Assembly: GCA_947628035.1 (NCBI GenBank)
Contig: CANQYL010000009.1
Location: 1 to 37,500 of the forward strand
From: an uncultured Akkermansia sp.
Lineage (GTDB): Bacteria > Verrucomicrobiota > Verrucomicrobiia > Verrucomicrobiales > Akkermansiaceae
Direction of reading: 5' to 3'
DNA: 37,500 nt
In this document: positions 27,207 to 34,814 of the stretch, piece by piece
Numbering within the stretch: the first letter of the stretch is position 1
How the letters are laid out: each line of letters starts with the position of its first letter
Program-made: the position numbers and the translations under genes
Notes under the pieces: model-generated
Database searches by the model: none
Seen by the model: only the letters and a program-made list of their open reading frames with translations
Told to the model about the DNA's origin: nothing

Positions 27207-29914
27207 AGGACGTAGGGGAGAATGCCTCCCGCGCGGAAGTATTCAATCTCGATGGGGGTGTCCAGCCGCACGATGAGGGGAACGGAGAAGGGCGCCCCTT
27301 GGGCGGGATGAACCTCCAGCACAGCTTCCGCGTGGGGCAGGAGACCGTTGTGCAGTCCACGGATGTTGAAGGTAGCGTCCCTGAGGTCGCACACCCGTTC
27401 GTAGTCCGCGGGGTCGGCAAAGACGAGAGGAAGCACCCCCATGCCGATGAGGTTGGAGCGGTGGATGCGTTCGAAGCTTTTGACGACGACGGCGCGCACC
27501 CCGAGGAGCGAGGTGCCTTTGGCGGCCCAGTCGCGGCTGGAGCCCATGCCGTAGTCGGAGCCTCCGATGATGATGGTGGGGATACCCTCGGCTCTGTATG
27601 CCATGCCGGCATCAAAGATGAAGGTTGCTTTCCCGTGGGGAACGTCGCCAAGCTCCACGTCGGGTCGTCGGACGTCGGAGGCGCCGAAGTAGAGGGTGTA
27701 CCCGCCCTCGATGCCGGGAACCATGCGGTTCTTGATGCGGACGTTGGCAAAGGTGCCGCGTACCATGACCTCGTCGTTACCGCGTCGGGATCCGTACGTG
27801 TTGAAGTCGGATTTTTGCACGCCTCGTTCGGCGAGGAAGAGCCCGGCGGGACCCGTCGGTTTGATGGCGCCGGCCGGTGAGATGTGGTCGGTTGTCACGC
27901 TGTCGCCGAAGATGCCGAGAGCGCGTGCATTCATGATGTCCCGCAGATCGAGTTTTTCGCCCGTGTAGGAGTCAAAAAATGGGGGACGATGAATGTAGGT
28001 GGAGTCCGCGTTCCACGAGAATGTTGCCCCTCCGGGCGCCGATACCCGCGTCCATTCCGCCACGCTTTCAGCGTAGCACGCGCTGTATTCTTCCGGAGTG
28101 CAGACCTTGGCCTGGGCGGCTGTCAGCTCCTCGGGGGTCGGCCAGAGGTCGCGCAGGTACACATCCCGCCCGTCCTCGGTCCGCGCCAGTGCTTCGTTCT
28201 CCATGTCGACATCCACTCTGCCGGCGAGGGCGAAGGCCACAACGAGAGGGGGCGACATGAGAAAATTAGCCTTCACATGCGGATGAATGCGCGCCTCAAA
28301 GTTGCGGTTTCCCGACAGGACGGAGCAGGAGACCAGCCCGTTCTCCACCACGGCTTCCTCGAGCGTCTCGTGCAAGGGACCGGAATTGCCGATGCACGTG
28401 GTGCAGCCGTAGCCGACGATGGAGAAGCCGATGGCGTCCAGCGAGTCCATCAAGTCATTGTTGGCAAAGGAGATTGCCGCCGCTCGGGAGCCGGGCGCCA
28501 TGCTGGTCTTGACGTGAGGAGGCACGCGCAACCCGAGCTGAGCCGCTTTCTTCGCGACCAGTCCCGCGGCGAGCATGAGGCTTTCGTTGCTCGTGTTGGT
28601 GCAGCTGGTGATGGCCGCCACAAGGATGGAGCCGTCCGAGAGTTCGACCTCGTGACGGGAGGAGGCCTCCGGATTTCCGGCGTCGCCTTGCATGGTGACG
28701 CGGATCGGTGCGGTGGGGACGTCCTTGCCGTAGATGTCTTTGCAGATGCGGTCGCGGAAGGTGGTCTGCAGTTGCTTCAGCGGGATGAGCTCCTGAGGCT
28801 TGCGCGGACCCGCTACGGCGGGTTCCACGGTGGAGAGGTCCAGATGCAGCTCCTCGCTGTAATCGATGTCCCCCGGCATGGGCATCCCGAAAATTCCTTG
28901 GGCTCGGTAGTAGGAACGATAGGTTTCCACGTGTTCCCGGGAGCGCCCCGTGGACAGAAGATAGCCGGTCGAGGTTTCATCCGGTGGGAAGAATCCCATC
29001 GTCGCGCCGTACTCGGGAGCCATGTTGGCGACCGTGGCGCGGTCCGGCAGGGAAAGCGCCGCCGCCCCCTCGCCGAAGAATTCGACAAATTTGCCCACGA
29101 CTCCGTGTTGCCGCAGCATCTGCGTGATCCGGAGAGCCAGATCGGTAGCGGTGACCCCGGGTTGCAAGCGCCCGGAGAGGTGCACGCCCACGACCTGCGG
29201 CGCGAGGAACGTGATCGGCTGCCCCAGCATTCCGGCCTCCGCCTCAATGCCGCCGACTCCCCAGGCGACAATTCCCAACCCGTTGATCATCGTCGTGTGG
29301 GAATCCGTGCCGACGAGGCTGTCGGGGAAGAAGAGGTCATCCCTTTGCATGACACCGCGAGCGAGACGTTCGAGGTTCACCTGGTGAACGATGCCGGTCG
29401 AGGGGGGGACAACGCTGAAGGAGCTGAAGGCTTGTTGCCCCCATTTGAGGAATTCGTAGCGTTCGGCATTGCGTTCAAATTCACGCTTCAGATTTTTAGC
29501 GTACGCTTCCGGGAAGCCCGCCCAGTCCACTTGAACGGAGTGGTCCACCACGAGGTCAACCGGCACCAACGGCTCCATCCTCCCCGCATCCTTTCCACGC
29601 GCTTTCACCGCGTCCCTCATGGACGCCAAATCAACCAGCAACGGCACCCCCGTCAGATCCTGCAGGATGATGCGCGCCACGGTGAAGGGAATTTCAAAGT
29701 TCGCTTGCTTGGTCGGCTCCCAAGAGGCGAGGTTGTGCACGTCCTGCTCGCGCACGCGTACCCCGTCGCAGTTGCGTAGCACGCTCTCAAGCACGATGCG
29801 CAGGCTCACGGGCATACGAGATATCCCCGGATGCCCCTCTGCTGCCAGCGCCGCCAATGAGTAGTATTTCCCCTCGGCGCCATCTCCCTTCCTGAATGTG
29901 CGTAAGGTGTCCAT
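27191..29914 (-). CDS. acnA: Aconitate hydratase (aconitase A)
   Basis: Full-length AcnA-like protein: 'GVPLLVDLASMRDAVKARGKD', 'VDHSVQVDWAG', 'GTDSHTTMINGLGIVAWGVGGIEAEAGMLGQP', 'ITSCTNTSNESLMLAAGL', 'GYGCTTCIGNSGPL', 'GDSVTTDHISPAGAI', 'GSSRDWAAKGTSLLGVRAVVVKSFERIHRSNLIGMGVLPL'. Start MDTLRTFRKGDGAEG at 29914 (907 aa); the 84-aa upstream extension of the track ORF is intergenic repeat. Confidence 0.95.
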   Translation of the reverse strand: MDTLRTFRKGDGAEGKYYSLAALAAEGHPGISRMPVSLRIVLESVLRNCDGVRVREQDVHNLASWEPTKQANFEIPFTVARIILQDLTGVPLLVDLASMRDAVKARGKDAGRMEPLVPVDLVVDHSVQVDWAGFPEAYAKNLKREFERNAERYEFLKWGQQAFSSFSVVPPSTGIVHQVNLERLARGVMQRDDLFFPDSLVGTDSHTTMINGLGIVAWGVGGIEAEAGMLGQPITFLAPQVVGVHLSGRLQPGVTATDLALRITQMLRQHGVVGKFVEFFGEGAAALSLPDRATVANMAPEYGATMGFFPPDETSTGYLLSTGRSREHVETYRSYYRAQGIFGMPMPGDIDYSEELHLDLSTVEPAVAGPRKPQELIPLKQLQTTFRDRICKDIYGKDVPTAPIRVTMQGDAGNPEASSRHEVELSDGSILVAAITSCTNTSNESLMLAAGLVAKKAAQLGLRVPPHVKTSMAPGSRAAAISFANNDLMDSLDAIGFSIVGYGCTTCIGNSGPLHETLEEAVVENGLVSCSVLSGNRNFEARIHPHVKANFLMSPPLVVAFALAGRVDVDMENEALARTEDGRDVYLRDLWPTPEELTAAQAKVCTPEEYSACYAESVAEWTRVSAPGGATFSWNADSTYIHRPPFFDSYTGEKLDLRDIMNARALGIFGDSVTTDHISPAGAIKPTGPAGLFLAERGVQKSDFNTYGSRRGNDEVMVRGTFANVRIKNRMVPGIEGGYTLYFGASDVRRPDVELGDVPHGKATFIFDAGMAYRAEGIPTIIIGGSDYGMGSSRDWAAKGTSLLGVRAVVVKSFERIHRSNLIGMGVLPLVFADPADYERVCDLRDATFNIRGLHNGLLPHAEAVLEVHPAQGAPFSVPLIVRLDTPIEIEYFRAGGILPYVLRRYC

Positions 29915-29933
29915 AATTACTGAGTCCGCGCGA

Positions 29934-29961
29934 AGTATACACATATCCCCCACGATTGCAA
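29934..29961 (-). promoter_or_regulatory. acnA promoter
   Basis: Minus strand TTGCAA-N16-TATACT, 20 bp upstream of the ATG at 29914. Confidence 0.5.
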
Positions 29962-29969
29962 GAAGAAAA

Positions 29970-30206
29970 TCCGCTCCGCACTCCTTCGCACCGCGCGTGT
30001 AGCGCGCTGCATCCAAATCGTCAATCAAGACATGGACGATGGACGATGGACGATGGACGATGGACGATGGAAGCAAAGCCGACACGATGGCATGGCGAAA
30101 CTCCGGCCGCTTTCGAATCAACAACCCGCATCGTTTCAAAAATTCCGCTGCGCTCCCGCTCCGCATAAACCGCGCGTAGCGCGCGAATTTCTCAAATCGT
30201 AAATCG
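29970..30206 (-). repeat. Dispersed composite repeat, copy C (reverse orientation of copy A)
   Basis: Five perfect GGACGAT heptads 30034-30068; then AAGCAAAGCCGACACGATGGCATGGCGAAACTCCGGCCGCTTTC (reverse complement of copy A); core 30138-30191; AAATCGTAAATCGTAAATAG. Confidence 0.85.
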
Positions 30207-30242
30207 TAAATAGCCGGAAAGGCAGGCCTTGCCGGCTATTTA
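30207..30242 (-). terminator. Hairpin overlapping the ispH stop codon
   Basis: TAAATAGCCGG ... CCGGCTATTTA 11-bp perfect arms with inner AAGGC/GCCTT; on the minus strand the first three nt are the ispH TAA stop; followed by the repeat CGATTTACGATTTG. Confidence 0.6.
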
Positions 30243-31457
30243 CGAGGGCTGAGAGGAAGGGAAGAACTGTTCCAGCGTTGTTTGTCGCAGGGAGGCGAGG
30301 CGCCGGATGACTCCTTCAACGATGTTGTTGGGACAGGATGCGCCGGCCGTGATGCCTATACGCCACGTGCGTTGAAGGTCCGCAGCAAAGTCCGGCAGGG
30401 ACATGAGCTGCTCGCTCTTGGTCTTCCAATCAAAGGCGCGAACCCGTTGCAGACTCTCCAGACAGGAAGCGTCACGCACAAAGAAAGTCGGCAGACGGCT
30501 CGCAGAAATATGCGCGAGGTGGGAGGTATTGGAGCTGTTGTATCCGCCGATGATGAACATGGTGTCCGGCATAGTCTCGAGCAGGTCGAACAGAGCCTGC
30601 TGTCGATCTTGGGTTGCGCCGCAGATGGTATCGTAGGCATGGAAACGCGAGTCGTCTCCATCGCGCTGCCGCACGGCTTCTCTGAGCATCTGTTGCAGTT
30701 GTGCTGTTTCCCCCTTCAGCATGGTGGTCTGATTAGCCATGCCTATCTCGTTCAGATCCGTGTCCGGATCAAAACCGGCGGAGTGACAGCCATCGAAATG
30801 AGTGAGGAATTGCCCCCTGTCTCCGCCGTGGCGGATGTAGTCCGCCAGCAGCTCGGCATCAGACTTGTTGTATATGATGAGGAAACGACCGCGACCGTCC
30901 TCACCGAGGGAATGCGAAGCTGTGGCCATGCTCTCCTCATGGTGAACCTTGCCGTGGATGATGCTGGTGATGCCGCGCTGAGCGTAGGAACGCACCCGCT
31001 GCCACACCTTCACCACGTTGCCGCACGTGCTGTCCACCAGCTGCACGCCGCGCTCTTCAAGCATCTTACGCAACTTCAGGGAGATGCCGAAGGCGGGGAT
31101 GATGACGACATCCTCGGCGGTGAGGTGTTCATAGCCCTTGCCGTCGGTATTCCACGGCAGATGGAGCAAGCCCAGCGCATCCAAGCGCGCATTCACCTCC
31201 GGGTTGTGGATAATTTCGCCGATGAGCCAGACGCGCTTTCCCTTCATCACGTGGCAGGTGGCATACGCTATCTCGATGGCGCGCTGAACTCCGTCGCAAA
31301 ATCCGAACGCCTCCGCAAGCCGTATCTCCAAACCGGGCACGCGCAACACGTTTCCCGCCATGCGTATCTCATCAATGAGCTTGCTCCCGTAACGACGCAC
31401 CTCTTCCTGCACCAGCGGCAGTACTTCTTTCCGCCTTACATTGATGCTGCGTGCCAT
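30240..31457 (-). CDS. ispH: 4-hydroxy-3-methylbut-2-enyl diphosphate reductase (long, plant/cyanobacterial-like form)
   Basis: Conserved Cys motifs 'FGFCDGVQRAIE', 'DSTCGNVVKVWQR', 'DTICGATQDRQQAL', 'GGYNSSNTSHL', 'GITAGASCPNNIVEGVI'. Start MARSINVRRKEV at 31457; the track N-terminus (MGSSPTAGIAEGVFT) overlaps tRNA-Leu. Confidence 0.92.
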   Translation of the reverse strand: MARSINVRRKEVLPLVQEEVRRYGSKLIDEIRMAGNVLRVPGLEIRLAEAFGFCDGVQRAIEIAYATCHVMKGKRVWLIGEIIHNPEVNARLDALGLLHLPWNTDGKGYEHLTAEDVVIIPAFGISLKLRKMLEERGVQLVDSTCGNVVKVWQRVRSYAQRGITSIIHGKVHHEESMATASHSLGEDGRGRFLIIYNKSDAELLADYIRHGGDRGQFLTHFDGCHSAGFDPDTDLNEIGMANQTTMLKGETAQLQQMLREAVRQRDGDDSRFHAYDTICGATQDRQQALFDLLETMPDTMFIIGGYNSSNTSHLAHISASRLPTFFVRDASCLESLQRVRAFDWKTKSEQLMSLPDFAADLQRTWRIGITAGASCPNNIVEGVIRRLASLRQTTLEQFFPSSQPS

Positions 31458-31477
31458 AGTGAAAACCCCTTCCGCGA

Positions 31478-31557
31478 TACCGGCTGTGGGACTCGAACCC
31501 ACACTCGTTAGAACTCGATTTTGAGTCGAGCGCGTCTACCAATTCCGCCAAGCCGGC
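31478..31557 (-). tRNA. tRNA-Leu (anticodon CAA)
   Basis: Minus strand GCCGGCTTGGCGGAATTGGTAGACGCGCTCGACTCAAAATCGAGTTCTAACGAGTGTGGGTTCGAGTCCCACAGCCGGTA; anticodon stem CTCGA/TCGAG with loop CTCAAAA; T-arm TGTGGGTTCGAGTCCCACA. Confidence 0.93.
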
Positions 31558-31570
31558 AAGGAATGCGCTG

Positions 31571-31599
31571 ATTAAACCACAGAGAACCCCATGTGTCAA
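31571..31599 (-). promoter_or_regulatory. Promoter of tRNA-Leu(-ispH)
   Basis: Minus strand TTGACA-N17-TTTAAT. Confidence 0.7.
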
Positions 31600-31628
31600 G
31601 TCACTTCTTTATTCGATCAATGTTAGCA

Positions 31629-31815
31629 CACATCCGTCCCAAGAAAAAGCGATGCCCAATAGGTATTTAATGGCGGATAATGTGGCATAACCCGTTGATT
31701 ATGTACGAAGGACGAAGGACGATGGACGATGGACGGTGGACGATGGACGATGTGAATAAACGCGTTGGGGAATGGGTTGAATGAGTCCGGAGAAAATTTT
31801 CTTGGGACACGTGTG
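31629..31815. mobile_element. MITE-like element carrying a heptad array
   Basis: Terminal inverted repeats CACATCCGTCCCAAGAAAA (31629-31647) / CACACGTGTCCCAAGAAAA (reverse complement of 31797-31815), 16/19 identical; perfect 9-bp direct repeats ATGTTAGCA at 31620-31628 and 31816-31824; seven heptads at 31704-31752. Confidence 0.7.
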
Positions 31816-31925
31816 ATGTTAGCAAGACGGCAAACCATTGACGATTCAGCAAGGCGGTCGACGGTCCCGGTGGAGCGGCGCTGAGTCAAAGCCGTGAAAT
31901 CCGGTATGGCGTAATTTCTTTTGGA

Positions 31926-31953
31926 TTGACATCGACGCTGGTTGTGGTAGAGT
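31926..31953 (+). promoter_or_regulatory. plsX promoter
   Basis: Consensus TTGACA (31926-31931), 16-bp spacer, TAGAGT (31948-31953); ATG at 31983. Confidence 0.55.
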
Positions 31954-31982
31954 ACGCTCAAATAAGAAACAGCCTGCCTTTT

Positions 31983-33023
31983 ATGAAACTAGCGTTGGAT
32001 GCAATGGGCGGCGACAACGCCCCTCAGATCAATATCGACGGAGCGAAACTCGTGCTGAGCAGGCTGAAGCGTCTGGACGCGCTCTTCATGGTGGGCGATG
32101 AAACGATACTGCGCAAGGCGTGCGATGCGGCAGGGATAGGCTCCGACAGCAGGCTGCAGATTGTCCATGCCCCGGATGTGGTCTCCATGGAGGAGAGCGG
32201 TCTCACCGCCGTGCGACAAAAGAAAAATTCCTCCATGAGTCTCGCCGTTGATCTCGTGAAGAACGGCGACTGCGATGCCGTGATCTCCGCCGGCAACACG
32301 GGTGCGGCTGTCGCCGCGAGCACCATCAAACTCCGTCTCCTGGAGGGAGTGGAACGCGCCGGCATCGTCTCTCCCATGCCCAGCGTGCACGGCTACGTGC
32401 TGGTGAGCGACACCGGAGCCAACCCCGACGCCAAGCCGAGCCACTTGGTGGGGTATGCCGTGATGTCCGCCATGATGGCTCGCTACATTTACGACCGGCC
32501 CATGCCGAACGTAGCGGTCATGAGCAACGGCACCGAAGACTGCAAAGGCAGCGAGTTTTCCAAGGAAGCCCACCACCTGCTTCAATCGCTCGACGAGCAG
32601 CATCTGCTCCCCTTCAACTACACCGGCAATTGCGAGGGACACGACCTTTTTGAGACCGAGTTGGACGTTGCGCTCACCGATGGCTTTACGGGCAACATCC
32701 TGCTCAAGAGTGTGGAAGCCACCGCCAAGGCCTTTTCTCACTGGCTCAAGGCGGGCATCAAGAAGAGTCCCATGGCCATGCTGGGAGCCCTCGCCATGCG
32801 GCACGTTTTCCGCGACATCGCCACCAGCATGAGCGCCGACAGCGTCGGAGGCTGCCCCCTCATGGGCGTCAACGGCGTCTCCATCATCGCTCATGGCTCC
32901 GCCAACGCCACCGCCATCTTCAACGCCTGCCGCATGGCCGACGGTATGCTCCGCCACAGCGTGAACGACCGCATCGTCGAGTCACTCGCCAAAATCAATC
33001 CCTCCCTGCACGCCAACGGCTGA
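31983..33023 (+). CDS. plsX: Phosphate acyltransferase PlsX
   Basis: MKLALDAMGGDNAPQINIDGAKLVL, 'VISAGNTGAAVAAS', 'DTGANPDAKPSHLVGYAVM', 'LTDGFTGNILLKSVEATAKA', 'IIAHGSANATAIFNA'. ATG 31983; the track start 31926 lies on the -35 box. Confidence 0.95.
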   Translation: MKLALDAMGGDNAPQINIDGAKLVLSRLKRLDALFMVGDETILRKACDAAGIGSDSRLQIVHAPDVVSMEESGLTAVRQKKNSSMSLAVDLVKNGDCDAVISAGNTGAAVAASTIKLRLLEGVERAGIVSPMPSVHGYVLVSDTGANPDAKPSHLVGYAVMSAMMARYIYDRPMPNVAVMSNGTEDCKGSEFSKEAHHLLQSLDEQHLLPFNYTGNCEGHDLFETELDVALTDGFTGNILLKSVEATAKAFSHWLKAGIKKSPMAMLGALAMRHVFRDIATSMSADSVGGCPLMGVNGVSIIAHGSANATAIFNACRMADGMLRHSVNDRIVESLAKINPSLHANG

Positions 33024-33039
33024 TGGAGTTTTCCCTCAC

Positions 33040-33230
33040 CTCCGCATATCCCGCGCCTCCGGCGCGCTAAAATCAAATCGTAAATCGTACATCGAAAATC
33101 GTCAATAGGCGCCGTCAGGCGCCCCCGCCCCATGCTCCATTCTTCCCGCTACGCATCCGCTCCGCATATCCCGCGCGCATGCGCGCTAAAATCTCCATCG
33201 TCCATCGTCCATCGTCCATCGTCCATCATA
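33040..33230 (-). repeat. Dispersed composite repeat, variant copies E
   Basis: Two CTCCGCATATCCCGCGC..GCGCGCTAAAAT variants (33040-33073, 33160-33193), AAATCGTAAATCGTACATCGAAAATCGTC, hairpin GGCGCCGTCAGGCGCC 33108-33123, TCCATCG heptads 33194-33228. Confidence 0.75.
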
Positions 33231-33233
33231 GAT

Positions 33234-34280
33234 GTGCCCGAGGACCCCGTTTCCGGGACCGACCTGCGGTGGCCGGCTGAGTGGGAACCCGTCGAAGCAA
33301 TTTGGCTCTCCTGGCCTCACCGAGCCGACCTCTGGGACGGTTCTCTGCGCGATCTGGAGGAGCGGTTCGTAGCCCTCGCTCGCGAAATCTCACCTCACGC
33401 CGAGGTGCGAATCAACGCCGACGCCTCCCTGCATCCGCACCTTTCTTCCCTCCTGCAGGACGTGCGCTGCCGGCTCTACAACCATCCGACGAATGACGTC
33501 TGGTGCCGCGACCACGGCGCCATCTTTGTGCGCCGAAATGACGGCGGGCTGCAAGTGGCGGACTGGCAATTCAATGCTTGGGGCGGACAATTCCCACCCT
33601 GGGAGCTCGACAACGCCATCCCACGGCGCATGGCCGAAAGTCTCGCTCTCCCGCGTCAGGAGAGCTCTCTGGTTCTGGAGGGCGGCGCCATTGAGGGCAA
33701 CGGCGAGGGGCTGTTGCTCACGACGGAAGCTGTCCTGCTCAACCCGAACCGCAACCCGGACGCTACCAAACAAGCTGTCGAGGCTGAACTGCTGCGCATG
33801 ATGGGCACCACGCACGTCTTCTGGCTCGACTCAGGCATCGAGGGGGACGACACCGGCGGGCATATCGACGACATGGTTCGCTTTGTGCGGTCGGATGCAG
33901 CCGTTGCCGTCACGGAAACCAACCCGCACAGTCCCCACTACTTCGCCCTCGCCGAAAATCATGAACGCCTTGAGGATCTCCGCACCCCTTCCCGGAGCTC
34001 TGTAGAAATCATCCCTCTTCCCATGCCGGATCCCCTCATCCGCCGCGATTGGCGTCTTGAGCAACTTCCCGCCAGCTACGCCAATTTTCTCATCTGCAAC
34101 AACCTCGTCCTCGTCCCCACGTTTGACCAACCTAAAAACGACGACCGCGCACTCGGCATTCTGCGCGAATGCTTCCCGCACCACCAGGTTCGAGGCTTCG
34201 ACGCCCGTCTCCTCCTCATCGAAGGAGGAGCCATTCACTGCGTCACCCAGCAGCAACCCGCGCTTGTAAACGAGACGTGA
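33234..34280 (+). CDS. aguA: Agmatine deiminase family protein (PAD_porph fold)
   Basis: 'WPAEWEPVEAIWLSWPHRADLWDG', 'NDVWCRDHGAIFV', 'LEGGAIEGNGEGLLLTTEAVLLNPNRNP', 'DDTGGHIDDMVRFV', catalytic-Cys motif 'GGAIHCVTQQQPA'. Start uncertain: GTG 33234 or ATG 33132, the latter inside the repeat. Confidence 0.85.
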   Translation: MPEDPVSGTDLRWPAEWEPVEAIWLSWPHRADLWDGSLRDLEERFVALAREISPHAEVRINADASLHPHLSSLLQDVRCRLYNHPTNDVWCRDHGAIFVRRNDGGLQVADWQFNAWGGQFPPWELDNAIPRRMAESLALPRQESSLVLEGGAIEGNGEGLLLTTEAVLLNPNRNPDATKQAVEAELLRMMGTTHVFWLDSGIEGDDTGGHIDDMVRFVRSDAAVAVTETNPHSPHYFALAENHERLEDLRTPSRSSVEIIPLPMPDPLIRRDWRLEQLPASYANFLICNNLVLVPTFDQPKNDDRALGILRECFPHHQVRGFDARLLLIEGGAIHCVTQQQPALVNET

Positions 34281-34305
34281 CGGAAGCAGGTGCCCGCAAG
34301 ACGGC

Positions 34306-34499
34306 AATTCATGGACGATAGAGCCAAGGGAGCGGGAGGGAGACCGGCATACGATTCACTGCTGATTCTAAAAATGCTCATATTGCAAAAGCTCTACAAC
34401 CTATCGGATGAGCAGGTAGAGTGCCAGTGCAAGGATCGCTTGACATTCCAAGATTCTTGGGGTTGGCGCTGGGTGACGCAATACCGGATGCCATGACGA
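34306..34499 (+). pseudogene. IS5-type transposase N-terminal fragment, frameshifted and truncated
   Basis: GAGGRPAYDSLLILKMLILQKLYNLSDEQVECQCKDRLTFQ in one frame, continued after an apparent single-base shift as RFLGLALGDAIPDAMT in the next. Confidence 0.75.
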
Positions 34500-34511
34500 G
34501 GGTTGACCCAA

Positions 34512-34540
34512 TAAAAAAGACCATGTTCGATGAACATGGT
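34512..34540 (-). terminator. Intrinsic terminator downstream of tRNA-Gly
   Basis: Minus strand ACCATGTTC-ATC-GAACATGGT followed by CTTTTTT. Confidence 0.75.
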
Positions 34541-34554
34541 CGGAGGGGAAGGAA

Positions 34555-34626
34555 AGCGGATGATGGGACTCGAACCCACGACATCAACCTTGGCAAGGTT
34601 GCGCTCTACCACTGAGCTACATCCGC
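34555..34626 (-). tRNA. tRNA-Gly (anticodon GCC)
   Basis: Minus strand GCGGATGTAGCTCAGTGGTAGAGCGCAACCTTGCCAAGGTTGATGTCGTGGGTTCGAGTCCCATCATCCGCT; anticodon loop TTGCCAA; CCA not encoded. Confidence 0.95.
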
Positions 34627-34664
34627 GCTACATCGATCCGTCGAGCGGAAAGAGTTGCGGGGCG

Positions 34665-34693
34665 ATTATACGGATATTGAGAGCAGGAAGCAA
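34665..34693 (-). promoter_or_regulatory. Promoter of tRNA-Gly
   Basis: Minus strand TTGCTT-N17-TATAAT. Confidence 0.7.
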
Positions 34694-34814
34694 GACTTTT
34701 TTGGGGAAATTCGAAAGTATTTCACAATCGCTCGGAAAAACACTGAAATAAGGGCATCGTTCATGTGTTGGTTTACGATGCCGGGAATTCTCATATCGAT
34801 GGCGCGAGGAGCCG

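Noticed and set aside
29915-30166. 84-aa N-terminal extension of the acnA ORF in the track
   Set aside because: Encoded by repeat copy C and crosses the predicted acnA promoter; aconitase homology starts at MDTLRTFRKGD (29914).
27884-31511. Long plus-strand ORFs 27884..29779 and 30282..31511
   Set aside because: Antisense to well-supported acnA and ispH; no recognisable domain.
31372-31599. ORF with LAGLAELVDALDSKSSSNECGFESHSRY
   Set aside because: Classic translation artefact of a tRNA gene (tRNA-Leu).
31704-31752. Heptad array considered as a CRISPR-like array
   Set aside because: 7-bp units are directly tandem with no spacers, and there are no cas genes.
34530-34751. ORF MNMVGGEGKRMMGLEPTTSTLARLRSTTELHPRY
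   Set aside because: Translation through tRNA-Gly and its flanks.
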